From Micropterus salmoides (lineage: Eukaryota; Chordata; Actinopteri; Centrarchiformes; Centrarchidae): a stretch of 64,000 bases of DNA. Where the stretch lies: the NCBI RefSeq assembly GCF_014851395.1, contig NW_024040152.1, positions 15,092,308-15,156,307 of the forward strand, in the 5' to 3' direction. The translations under genes and the position numbers were made by a program. Below the pieces are notes generated by a model. It did not search any database and was not told the origin of the DNA. It saw only the letters and a program-made list of their open reading frames with translations. Numbering within the stretch: position 1 is the first letter of the stretch; each line of letters begins with the position of its first letter. Shown here piece after piece: positions 11,441 through 24,028 of this stretch.

Positions 11441-13454
11441 GGAGAGATTCATTTTGTTTTTCTCCCTCTTATCTCTCTGTAAATTTATGCAGCACTTTTT
11501 GCAACTTTGTTTTCCCCGTTGTGGGGTCTTGTATCTCTCCCTGCCAAGCAGGGTAGCCCCCCTGTACTGGTTTGTTTTATTTTAGCTCAGTTCCTCATGC
11601 CTTTTGTTCTTAGCCAGAGATACACCCTCACAGTCTAGTCTTAAATGGGAAGATGTAGAACCATAGGCTATCTCCACCAGCTGATCGCACTTTCTATCCC
11701 CATCCTTCCTGGGGATCCTCTTCCTTCTATATATTCGCTCAATCTCTCTAGCTTCCATTCTCCTGTTTGAATTCTGCCTTTTTTTTTTCTTTATGTTTTC
11801 TTTGCTAATTTCTATCATAGAGTATACAATATTAAAAATATATTCAAGGGAGACATAATCTGAAACATCTCATGATGAAATCTAATCAAATATAATAATG
11901 AATGAATTTTATGTACAGAGAATATTTATTTTAAATGTATATATTGTCAGCAGTTTGTAATTAGTGTCATTGTTATTGTCACCTGTATGTACTGTAGCTT
12001 ATTTTTCTCTTAAGTCCCCAGCAGTGGGACTATATGCACTGACTGGCAGTCTAGTCTGTCTGTGTAGTTATTAATGCATAAAGTCTGCATTTAACGCAGG
12101 GATTGTTCAAATCTTAAACTTAGTTTGTAGTGAAGTTTACCACAAAAGGGAATACAGAATAGCTGTGCTCTCTTGCACAATCTAGTGGTCGCTAATGGCT
12201 CTCCAGCATTATTTTGAGCAAGATGTCAAAATAAGCTGCAGCTGTTTGAACACATATTTCAGTGGGGATGGGTCCTGGGCTCTGTGTGCATTGTTTTAGC
12301 TATAAATCACTATAAAGGGAAAGGGAAGCAGGAATGTTGGATGTGATAGGGTGTTAGCAAAAGAAAGAGAGGCAACAAGTGCTTTTATCTTTGCCTCAAG
12401 GGGAAGCAAGAGATGATTTAGTCCATGTTATGTCATCTCTACTCAGCACAGCTGTTAAAGCTGTGACTGGTGAGTCATTGTGGTCATGACCTCTCTCCCG
12501 CTCAATGAATAGGTCTGTGTTTCTGCACTGTCCCGTCAGTCTGGGGAGAGCTTATTCTCCTTTAATTCTTTATAGGGAGGCGATCAGGCCGTAGACCTCA
12601 ACTGCAGCATGTTGTACTGTACAAACGATGTTCTAACTGTGAACGTCAAGTCCATGTTAAGGTGTCATGTTATTTATGGTGTTCTGCAGACAAATGCGAC
12701 GTGGGACCAAGCTAGTCTGCGTTTGATGCAGTATTTTGTTGTGATATTGTTCTGTACCGAGAGATGGGTTATGTTGCACTGATATCACGTGTGTTGTGAC
12801 AGATGACAGTGTTGATGGATGTTGATTGGAACACACAGACATTATGTGAGTGTAAAAGCCCTAACAATGTTTGTCAGTGTAAAATTATATGCATCTCTCC
12901 CAAATGTTACTTGTTATTTAAACTGTATATGTCTATGGAAATGTATATGGAGATGAATATGCAAAGAAAAACATAAAGATATCACTCAATGACCATTTTC
13001 AACTTTCATTTGTTGTTTTTTCTCCTGAATAAACAGTGGAAAAAGAACAAATCAATAAACAAATATCTCATGAACACATGTAGATAGATATTTATAGATT
13101 TAGATACAATAGTGCACATACTACTGCATTCAATGCGTGCCTTACAATCCACAACAAAGTGGCTCTTTCTTTATACAATAAAATGACTCAGTGCTGCTAT
13201 AGGCCCATTACTACGGTACCTTAAATGGATCGTAAACCATGGAAGACATGATTTGTGTCCAACAACACACATAAGGAGAACACACAAAAGACTAATACAT
13301 TAACATAGATATGACTCAGAACACACTTCTGTGTTTGTGTGAAAGAGACCCCCAGGTGCTGAGCGGCGGCTTTACGGTGGTATGGGCTGTTTTTATGACG
13401 ACGGCTCTAAGGGGCTCCATCTTCACCGGTGGTCACATCGCCATCCTAGGCCCA
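11441..13454. other. necap1/mfap5 convergent 3' region
   Basis: This is the tail-to-tail gap between necap1 (+) and mfap5 (-) and is probably mostly 3' untranslated sequence of the two. An AATAAA at 13028-13033 on the + strand may end a long necap1 transcript. No further exon was recognised; in particular no codons for WVQF are present. Confidence 0.5.
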
Positions 13455-15296
13455 TCAGGCCTTGTTTTCCCAGGTTTTGGGGTTGCTACGGCGATTGAGA
13501 CAGCGTTTCCTATTAGATGACCTCTCAACACGCCTGGGCCACCCGGACAACTCTCTGCACAGTTCAGCTTTAGCGTGCGAAAGACAGATATTTCTGTAAA
13601 TGCACGATCATGTACCGAACACCATGCTTTGTTTTAATTGTAGAGTGTCATACCTTTTAGATACTCATCCTGCTGGCACACTGTCCTCATACAGATCTCC
13701 TTGTTGATCACATAGACACGAGGAAGGCTGTGTAAGAAACAGGATGAAAGTAGCAACATGAGTTTTGTAAGTAAAGTTTGACCTGGTGTGACAGGGTGCA
13801 ACTACAGAAACTATAACATTGTAAGACTGGTCCTCCAGCAGTGGAACATATACAAAGTACATTTAAAAAAGTACCATACACATGTATGCACAGGTACAGT
13901 GTTGAGGTAGTTGTCTGATGTCTGGAGTTGTTGTTATTTTGCAGATTAATATTTTACACACCAAACCGTATCAGCTCATTAAAATTGCAAACAGTAAAAA
14001 ACAAAATAAATTAACTCCACCTGGACCGGCTACAACATTAAAACACTTCTTACAAATTGATGCATCAGTAATATTAATCCAATAATAACATCAGTAATAT
14101 CAAAACACTGACGGGCTGTTCTGCTGCATTATGAGTGACTTTTACATAATAACTTTAAGCAAATTTAGTTGTTGTTGTTAGAGTCTGACATGAATGCACT
14201 GTTTTCTGCCAGAAGTCAGAACCGTTTGGTTGTTTCACATGTGAGATTTCTGTATTTCTGCTTTTGTTTCTGCTCTTCTGGCTGTTTCTAAGTGGAGGCT
14301 GGCCCAGTTGGAAAAATGTGACTTCTGTGCACCAATCAGACTTTAGCAACATTTGAATCAAAATCTGTTGACAGTTGATGGTTGCATGCTTAGGTTGACA
14401 GGCCACTGTCAAGCAAGTTTGATCAAAGAACTCCCACACAATCCTGATGAATTTAAAGTTAAATTCTTCTAAATAAAAACTAAGGATGTGTTTTTTTACT
14501 AATACTCCAAAATGTATTGTGTAATGTATTTTTTCATTGTGGTGCTACTACGTTTGCTTTAGTAAGGTTTGGAGTACTCATTCTTCTGATCTTTTTAATT
14601 CTCCATGTGTGTTCAAGAAACAGTCATGGATGTGAATGTGAACAGTCACGCTGTGCACTAAGACCATCACTTGCAGGCAAATTGTTCTGTATGAAAATTG
14701 GTGATCACCTGTAGAAACAAAGACCACCAATACATCTCTTGATGGGCCGGTGAACAGAGTACATCCTGGTGCAAGGATACATCTCCTCCCTACAGTCTTC
14801 AGAGACATAAGAAACACGACATATTGAATATTGTATATATCACAATGACCAGATGAAGCACACAAAATGTTGTGCCAGCAGTTCATGTTGCCTCCTGAGA
14901 GGCATTTTTATCTTCACTCTGCTGTCACTCACTGGCTGGCAAGGCGCCTTCAGGTACCTCAAGAGTCTCTAGAAGCGAGGAGAGAAAACACAATCAGACT
15001 GGGAAAACATCTTACCAGTGACCCATTGCAATGATTCACGGACTGACAGATGTCATGCAACATAACTCGTACTGATCTAAAGTGTGACTTATGAGGAGAA
15101 GAGCATTACCATCCTGCTGGGTTTGGGCTACAGCTGTGAGCGCTGTGGAACAGAAACCACATGAGGGGAGTGTTTTGCAGCATGAAAACAAACACGCAGC
15201 GACTCAACCATAATTAAACAAGATGATTTGTGTGTTCTGTTTGGCAGCGTTACCGTGGAAACTGCAGAGGAGCAGGACCACTGGAAGGCCGCCCAT
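13455..15296 (-). CDS. mfap5: Microfibril-associated protein 5 (MAGP-2)-like
   Basis: Six small minus-strand exons (15296-15254, 15142-15110, 14968-14933, 14796-14709, 13727-13654, 13567-13455) join in phase to 128 residues. The start MGGLPVVLLLCSF is a signal peptide. The seven-cysteine matrix-binding domain of the MAGP family follows: NCREEMYPCTRMYSVHRP, KRCIGGLCFYS, RVYVINKEICMRTVC and KAELCREL (C39, C46, C59, C64, C79, C84, C95). The basic tail (RRVERSSNRKR) resembles MFAP5 rather than MFAP2. Human MFAP5 is 173 residues; the acidic N-terminal part is much shorter here and its RGD integrin motif is absent. The protein should be secreted and bind fibrillin microfibrils. The acceptor of exon 4 (GAAG before ACTGT) is the weakest site. 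In human, MFAP5 also neighbours AICDA. Confidence 0.88.
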
Positions 15297-15595
15297 TCCT
15301 TCAACTTGTAAGAGGTGAACTTTACGAGCTGGAGGAAACCGAATAGGAAAGGAGTCAGGATGATTTCACAGAGTGGAACTGTTCAATATCCTCGCTCAGG
15401 ATTTTTGTGCTGTTTATGTTTCCTTTAATCTCCTTGCATATAAATGCTCCAGGTCACTGTAATGTTTTCCCTAAAGTTTTGCTCCGGCTAAAAACACACA
15501 GAAAGAGTGGCGCTATGTTTTGGATGACAGACAAGTTGTCATCGTTAAAGAAGAAGGCCTGATGTCATTTTGCTATGGAATAATCTGCTCTACAG

Positions 15596-15597
15596 TG

Positions 15598-15642
<45 letters not shown>

Positions 15643-15645
15643 TCA
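15596..15645. repeat. (TA)n(CA)n microsatellite
   Basis: A TA run passes into about 14 CA units and back to TATA in the mfap5 upstream flank. Confidence 0.9.
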
Positions 15646-16439
15646 ACATTACAGTTTCTGTACTTCTTGTAACCAACTAATTAAAGCAGCAGTGGAGCAA
15701 CTATAAAAAAAGAGATTTAAGATGTACTTTCTAAATTTAAAAATGTGTTTTTCTTCTTCCCCTCACTTCTTTTCTTACTCTTTCTCCTTCCCTCTCTTCT
15801 CTCCCGCCCTGCATCATTCCTCTCGTGATGTGTCAGGGTAACTTTGGTGTCCAAGACATGAGTTCTCTCAGAAGAATGTGTATTTTTTTGTGCCCTATTT
15901 GAGCACCCCTCCGCCCCTCTGTTACAGTGGCACATTCTTTTCCAGCTTTCTTTTCACAGAACATATTGCTGCTTTCCAACTGTACAACCATCACCAGCCC
16001 TTCTGAGTGTGACGCTTTTGTCACAAGTTGTGTCTTTTCAGCTCCAATAATCAGTCATGCATTTGCAATTACTGAATTGAATATGTTGGCTTGTCCTGGT
16101 TTAGCTCGGTGCATGGGTCTCTTGACCTGTTTGTGAGAGAGACATGTTTTCCATTGCATACTGAACTCTATATGCAACCATGCATCACATAAAATATAAA
16201 ATATCCATTCAGGAGTGAATCAGTCAACCAGCCAAGCATTCACTCTTTACATTTCATGTTTACATCTAATCATGAGGAAATATCCTTCCACTAATATCTT
16301 TGGATGTGAGATATCCTGCATGTGCGGATGCTCCTCTGTGGATTTCCTACAGTATGTGTTAAAATCAGGCGAAAAAGAAGCAGAATTAACTCATACTCAC
16401 AACTTTTGTCGTCGTCCACAACTGCTTTAGTTTTATGAA

Positions 16440-16513
16440 TCTTTTGTCTTCTCTTCTTTCCCCTCCTTCTCTCTCTTCTCCCTCCTCTTCCTCCTCCTCC
16501 TCCTCCTCCCCCT
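16440..16513. repeat. Polypyrimidine (TCC)n tract
   Basis: About 70 bases are almost purely C and T on the + strand, ending in several TCC units. This is a mirror-like homopyrimidine run able to form triplex DNA. Confidence 0.75.
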
Positions 16514-17454
16514 GTCCTCCTAACCATCAGAGTGTTCTTGCTTTTCACTTTTTTCCCCCTGCAACAATCTGGTTAGAAATTTAGCATGTCATTACAATTT
16601 GGTCTTTCATTTGTATTGATCATCTGTAGCAGACATTGTACCAGATAGATACACAGCTCCAGTGTCCCAGTGTCTCATCACCATACAAAGCAAAACATTC
16701 AGATCATCTAACGCTCATCCTGTCATCATCCAAGGCAGCTGCTCTTGTTCAGTAAATAGGCCCAATTAAACTTGTAAAGGCACAAAACTTTTTAATTACA
16801 CTTTCCTTTACATAATTCACAAAGTCTTTGTAAACACATGATTAGACTCACTGTATTGCTTTAAGATACTATTTTCACAGATGCAATAATGAACATGATG
16901 AAAATCTAATAATGAAGCAAGTCAAAGACATAAATCAACAGAGGCATCTACCCACAGAGGGCCTCAAATTTGACTTTTGTGCTACCTAATACAACCAGCA
17001 GGTGGAGCAGTGTGCATAGAATATGGTCTTTAGCCTCAAACTACAATGGGTCAGTCAAAAAAAGTTAGTGAATTAAAAGGAATTCACTTCACTCTTAATA
17101 CAATCAAGTGACCTAAGGCCTGTCTTTGCTTTTGTCATCTAATGTGAGTTAAACAGAAGTGACTAATTGTAGACCTAGAAAATTAGCCACCCAAACGTAA
17201 ATTATCTCTGCAGTAATAATCAGGGATAGTAGGCTACCATGTTTTAAACATAACTTTCACTTCCCCAAGTCATGTGCTGCACACCCTGAACATGTGTGAT
17301 ATGAATACTCAAGGTTAACCACAGTTTGTTTTAGTTTAGTACTGAAAATATGTCCTGATTATTCAATTAGTTGATCGATATAAAACTCCTAAAAATTATC
17401 TGATATTATAAACATTTGAAGAGGTCACCTTGGACCCGAGGAAATTGTGAAGGG

Positions 17455-17526
17455 TATATGTTTTACTATCCCCGTGACCCTGTACACAGGATAAGCGGTT
17501 GACGATGGATGGATGGATGGATGGAT
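17455..17526 (+). repeat. LINE/SINE 3' tail with (GGAT)n
   Basis: The text GTGACCCTGTACACAGGATA followed by AGCGGTTGACGATGGATGG and further GGAT units matches the common 3' end of fish L2/RTE-type retroelements, which finish in short tandem repeats. Only the tail is present, as expected for 5'-truncated insertions. Confidence 0.6.
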
Positions 17527-18647
17527 GTTTTACTATTTTCTGACATTTTATAGAGTAAACTATTAATAAATCAATTGAAGTACCACTGATTTTGAGAATT
17601 TATATCTCTGAAACATATTTGGGGAGACCATGTCTGCCTTTACAGATTGAAAAGATACTGCTTTTAAGTATCTTAAAGGGGCTATATGTAGTTTTTTTTT
17701 TTAATGAAATTAATAAATTTTTTATTGCCTGTGTGTGAAGGGGTTGTACCCTAACATAAAAATGATCCACTTGCTAGGTTTTCGTTAACCTCTGACGGGT
17801 AGTATGTCTAATTCTAGACTCCAGTTTGATTTTCCCAGGAAATCCATTGGCTGTGACTGCATGAGCGCTCCAGAGCCTCTTGCCTTCTAACTCTGTACTG
17901 TACACACAGCAGCAACACAGCAGCTAATGAGATGGAGTCCAAACCAAAAAGGACAGGTGTCATGCGGAAAAGTGATTGGAAAAGTGATTGTGTGCGTGCA
18001 GCATGTTAAAGCTGTATCGCCCAGTTTCTTTTCATCTACAGCTGCTTTTATTTGGATGAAACAGACATAACATGCAAATAAACTTTGTTTTGAAACTAAA
18101 ACATCTCTTCTAAAGGAATAATTACAATTGTGGCCAAATAAGTGTTTGCCGTTTATACCATAATCAGGCCTGACATTTATGTGATTATAGAATGGAATGG
18201 AATATGTGTTTAGCATGTCTAATATCCTTCTTTATATTTGGAAAACAAACTTTAGTTTATAATTAACATAATTACGACTAGCGTATGTATAAAATAAAAA
18301 CATGACCTCTTTTGCAATTAACCGTATGAGTCTTTATTTTACTTGCTGTGTGCCAACTAATCCAGTCATTTTTACCTGTTGAAATAGCTTTAAAATGGCC
18401 AATAGGCCATTGACACTTTTGCTGTTGCCAAAACTTAACAAGGATATTAAACATACCAAACACATATTCCTTTTGCAACAATTGGCACATCACTTAAATG
18501 TCAGGCCTGATTACACTATAAACAGCAAAACTTATTTGGTGAAGTGTTGAAAATACCTTTGCTATTACAATGGACATAAATGTAGCTCCCCTCCAGTTTA
18601 AATCGCAAACACAAGGCGTTCCTTTGGTTACAGGCATTTATTCGGAC

Positions 18648-18916
18648 ATTCACCTCGTCAAGGTCTGTTTACATTCTGATAGTTTGTTTTTTCGTTTGAA
18701 CCAATAAACGTATAAATGAGAAAACCACCTTTTTTTTCGTTTGTCATTTCAAACCAAAAACGAAGAAACGGAAAAAAGAGGCGTTCTCCCGTTTTGGGTT
18801 TCCAAATCCAAAAACGAAAAACGACTAAACCAAATTCAAATAATGGCCCGATTTTAGGTCTCCAGAGATACCCAGACCAGACTGTTTTAACCCTATTTTC
18901 ATTTTCCGTTTGAAGA
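18648..18916. repeat. AACGAAA-rich dispersed repeat fragment
   Basis: The segment is built of many variants of AACGAAAAACG and its complement CGTTTTTCGTTT, spread over about 270 bases. It resembles low-complexity dispersed fish repeat sequence. No ORF with homology was seen. Confidence 0.4.
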
Positions 18917-21270
18917 TAGACGTTAAGAAAAGAAAGACCGGTCGGGCGGGACTAACAGGCAGAGCAGAGCGGAGTAGACCGGTGTGCCAAATGTGTGTGT
19001 TTTCTGTGGGGGCAGCAACAAGCTGCAGAAGAAAGAAAAGTCTAATTTAATTAATGTACAGAGACAGTTAATAGCCTGGATTGTTTATAATAAGTTTGTC
19101 ACACTGCTACACAGTTTTGTGTATTGTACTGTGAGCTAGGCTGCGTTCGAAAAGTCTTTTTTGCTTAGGAAGGTTGCTAACGGAGTAAAATGACCCGGAA
19201 GTAATTCAGTGGCAGCCATGATAAGAGCTGTTCGAATTCTCTAAAAGCTAAGGAAACGTGCCTCAATGCTTCCTTTCATATCTCCTTTAGCATAGGGTAC
19301 CCCGGACCATCCTTTACGAAAGGAAAGGAGAGAATCCCGTCCCACAATTCTGTGCGGCGACAACATTTAAAGCGACGCACGTTCTCAAACTCAAACGATA
19401 AAATCCATCAACCGCATTTTGCATAATCCTTCCAATACAGACACCTACCTTCTTTCTTTTGGCTTTGCTGTTTCAACACCGTTTTATGTTTCGGATTGTT
19501 AAAATAAGCTATAGGCCTAAAGTGTTTTCTACAATAAATTTTAAAAAAGAAATCACCGACCATGACGGATAAAGGATGTTGATCACCATGTAAGTTACCA
19601 TTGGCTATTAGCCTAAGTCTTTTCTCTTTTATGCCATAACTTGCTAATATGCATATCTTAAAGACATATCACAGAATTTCCCCTTGGAATTAAGTATTTC
19701 TGATTCCGATTCTGATTCTGAAACTGTCAACAATAACTGAGACCCATGCGAGCTGTTACTGGTCTTGTACCGTGATCAAAGTGAGGATAATTTTGCAGCA
19801 TGTAGACTCACGTTATGTACAGCTGCCTTCACCAAAATCATTAATTAATTTTACTTAAGTCACAGATGCTGATCACCCTCACCTTAGTAAAGGCAATGAT
19901 CAGGCTGGATGACCTCTACAGTAGGCGTTTCCCACACATTGATTTATTTGTGGCGACCAGACACATTATGAACGCTCTTTTTTGTTAGGCTACTATATAA
20001 AATGGGTAAAATTGTATTTGATCACAGAGCTCCATGCAGCGCACAGCCTATATTCACTCAGCATCTCTTCTCGCCACCATCGCTAACAGCAAGCTAACGT
20101 TGTACAAACACTGGAGCTCCTGACAGCGCCGTGTGTGACCGGCTGGTATGCTTCGAGGGAAACCGTCCTGTGCCTGTTTTCATCTTCATCTTTGTGAAAG
20201 GATTGCAAAACATGAGAACAGCGGGAGTCATCTGGACGATGCTGTGAAACTGAGCTCAACGTTACTTGCGCCCAACAGGCGCTCCAGTGAGTAGCACAAC
20301 ACTGTGGGGCCACGACTAGCGTTAGTCAGCGGGCTGTCTGAAAAACTTCAGTCACCCAGAAGTTTGCCCAGAGGAAAAACCGCCAGGCCGCCTTTCTCCT
20401 CAGGTGAGGCCTTAGCTCTGGTGAGTGAAAGCTTCTTTTATCATCCTGACTCTGCTGCTGGTCCCTGCATGGGCAAATTGTTGTGCTGGATCAGTTGAGA
20501 CCAGGCTACGGATTATGGTTGTTGTCATGATGTTGTTGTGATATAGCCACTTTCATACTACCTTATTAATCGGGATTATTAGGCCAGTTTGCTGGTTCGC
20601 TGCGCTGTATGAAAGGTACGGCGCTGGGAATGGGATATATATTGGCGGACATTCTTTCCATTTTGATTGCAGGATCTCTGTGGAAAGCTGCTATAGAAAG
20701 GCTCTGGATCCCTAAAATGTTGTCTATGCGTGTTCTTGTAGCCTCATTTGTTCTGACCTTGGTTGTGTCATCTTAAATATTGCATTCTTAATCTAGGTTT
20801 GTGACAGTGGTACTGTAACTTGTGTCAATCAAGCGGCAAACTTCCGGTCTCCCACCTGAAGTCAATACGGAAGCATCTGAAACTGCAATTCATCGAGTGG
20901 CCACTTGAGGCTGGCAGCAGAAGGGAGTCAATCTCCATTGACCCCCATGTTAAAATGCCCAACTTTATAGCAGAATAAAACATGTTTACAGCCTGGTTCA
21001 AAGAATGGTTTTAGTGCATGTCGCTAATTTTGCCCTTCGTGATAACTGTGATGGGGTGAATTTTTTTATAACTCACCTGTTTCATTTATATTAAGCCTTA
21101 AATTTCTGCATTATTAGGGGCGTGTCTGCTTTGATTGACAGGCACCTTTAGCCGCTGCCACTGCTAGCACTCGGTCCGCCGTCTGTTAGCCTCACTCAGC
21201 TACACAGAGCTCTGAGGCTCAGCCTGTCGGAGCCTTTTGGACATTTCTACATGCAGATACCAAATGAATA

Positions 21271-21340
21271 ATGGCAGGCTGTGCAGTTCATTGGAGAGAG
21301 AACCTCCAGGAAATCCGTGTTCTTCTTGGTGAATGAAATT
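21271..21340 (+). pseudogene. Possible THAP-domain fragment
   Basis: An ATG opens MAGCAVHWRE; after a frame change the same 70 bases read SRKSVFFLVNE. THAP domains typically start with a short peptide containing a zinc-ligand cysteine and have a serine/lysine then phenylalanine-rich strand. The second ligand cysteine is not seen, so this is at best a decayed remnant. Confidence 0.3.
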
Positions 21341-24028
21341 CCTGTATTTTATTTATGTGTTAACATTTAACAGGTATCGCTGTCGGCATATAGCTTGTTA
21401 GCTTAACGTTAGCTCGTTACGATAATTAGCCAGATAGGAGCAGCCCCAAGCTGCTAAGTTAGTGTAAGTAAGTAAGTTAGTGTGTTCTAACCGCAGTTTT
21501 TAATGAGTCAAAGATAAGTCAGCAAGATGAGAGAAGCCAAAATGTAACGTTATTAGATTAACCTTAGTGTTAGACATTAGGGTGAGAATGCTTTGAAGAA
21601 AAGGCCTCTTGGTGAAGTTGTAAGTAAAGGCTCAGCTCTTACTTAGCTGACATTATGTTAACGGCGATGTGAGATTTAGCTACGTCCTGTAACAGAATTA
21701 CTGTTCAGTTAGATACTAGTCAGATACTATCATAAGTGGCTGCATCTGATCCCGATGGACATGAAGCCGAGGGGGGAGCGGCTGCGGAGTTCTGCCTGAA
21801 ACTGTCACACTGAGGAGCAACGATGCTACTATTTGTGCTAGCTGTCTCTCCTGAGGAGAGCTGTGCACCTCCAAGTATAACGTTACTGTTTATAAACGAT
21901 ATATCATTACATCCACCTTTTTTGTCAGCATATAATGGGCATTCTGCCTGCAGACAGGTAGCTGCGCTGTAACTAGGGCAATGGTTTAGTTAAGGCGAGA
22001 AATTAGGTGTGTGAGAGCCGCTGTTCTGACGATCTATGCTGCCTTGTCGAAAAATGCTACCATAGTGCAAATCGACAGCAGAGACTATCGAGTCGCTCTG
22101 CCCTATTGAAAAATGCTACCTTATGTGTTCCCTTTTTCAATCCCATAAAGTTATAACTGTCACAGTATTGTAACATCTTCTGTTTTTTGATTATATTAGA
22201 AAATCATTTCAGGGGCAGCTTATTCTGACTAATATCCCCTATCAAATAATGCTCCCACTACAGAATCATTTTATATTGCACCACTACTCACTCCATGTGT
22301 ACTGTAAGGAGATGGGGAGCACTTTGAAATACTATGTGTAAATACTAATAAGATATCAGGGGTAGCGTATTCTGATGTTGTTGTTTTTTTATATTACTGA
22401 CAGATATTGACTGATCAGCCACTTTCTCGACGGCATTCCCAACAACAAGGTTGCACAGATTTATGCAACGCATGCGATAGGTAGCATAAATCACCAGAAC
22501 ACTGCCTCTGAGTTTGCATGGTGGATAAGAAAAAAGGTAGTACAGTTCAATAAGAAATATAAAATAAGATCCTTATAATAAACGTTCAATAAGATCTGGC
22601 TTGAGTAGTGAACAGGTGTCTAGCAGCATGGATTATTATTGCACAGTGTCCAGCAGCAAACCGTATATTGCACATATTAGTAAACAGTGTATTTCACATT
22701 GCCACCCCTAATTACTGTCACATGCCAGAGAGGTTATCATGCTGAAGCGATCTCAGAGTTCAGTAGCGTTATGGCTCTTTGGAAGAAGCTGCTTAACTGT
22801 CTACCCATTGTTGTCTTTACAGGTGCCAGAGGAGCTGATTGCAGAACCCTCCAGATGTGATTGGCTGTGTCCAGCTCTACAGGAGAGAACGGCTCCAGCT
22901 TCCAGCTCTTCAGCTCCTGCTTTTCTTTTTACTCACAACACCTGAACACTACTGATGTGAAATTATGACACTGCGTTCGTATCAACAGATTCTAGTAACT
23001 CTCAACACATTTCAAGTCATACAAAACTACTTTTTACATTTGTAACCTTTTAATATTGTGTTTTCATGAATGCAAGACAAGAGTTTAATTTATTAAACTA
23101 TTGCTTTTGTATTAGGAAGACTTTGTTATAAAGTGTATCAAACTAATTATACATAATAAAATGTTTCTTCATTCATAATCAGTTTCATATTTTAATTTTA
23201 AATAGTGTGATCTTAATATATTATAGTTAACAGTTGTAAATGAAAATATTAAGATGTTATTTATAGGCTAACATTTTACATATGTTAGTAGAAGATAAAA
23301 AATGAAAGGTTGATGTTACATACTGTTTTATTTTTATATTTTTTTAAGAGACAAATGTGACATTGACTGAGAAGTTACTCTGTAGTGAAAAACAAATAAT
23401 TATCTGCACACTGAAAAGTTTTAGGAGGTGTCATTTATTGCGACCTGAGAAGGTCTTGTGTGGTTTACATTGTATAGACTCACCTATTTACTACATGTAC
23501 ATTCGGTAAGCTCTGAGACCTCAGAGTTTGCAGGGTCACAATAAAAACCACCTAGTGGGATTCATAATTACTCTGTGCAGGTCATTCTGTGTTTCAGCAC
23601 TATTCTGTTTAAACTAGACTTATATCAGAGCAGCAAACAAGGCACTCTTCAGAAACTTCAGGCTCTGTTATACAGTGTATGGGTACTGGGTGTAAGGCTC
23701 CTTATTTATCTTAAAGTATATGTAGAAAGTATAAATACTCCTGCACACTCAGAAATACACTGCATAATTACTTTTCAACATTTCATGTGAAACATGTTGG
23801 GAGTATTTTCACTTTTCAACTTATCCTAGACTGATGTTCTTTAACAAGAGTTCAGTTTTAATGTTTCATGTTTTATCTGTGGTATACGATTAGCTTTTCA
23901 GTAAGTAGTAAAGATAGCGAGTGCTAATATATATAGAATTTATTACAATGTGAACCATAAACTATATCTTTTTTTAAATTTAAAAAAAATTTAAAACTCA
24001 AAGTAGAAAGAGAGAATGCCTTTCCATG

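Larger units (their letters stand above)
15297..20821. other. Gene-free, repeat-bearing region
   Basis: No exon with recognisable homology was found on either strand. The region starts with the mfap5 promoter and then holds microsatellites, a LINE-like tail and AT-rich or transposon-like fragments listed separately. Confidence 0.5.

Noticed and set aside
22739..22945. 68-codon ORF inside the P-like element
   Set aside because: The text resembles dispersed repeat sequence, with no transposase motif.
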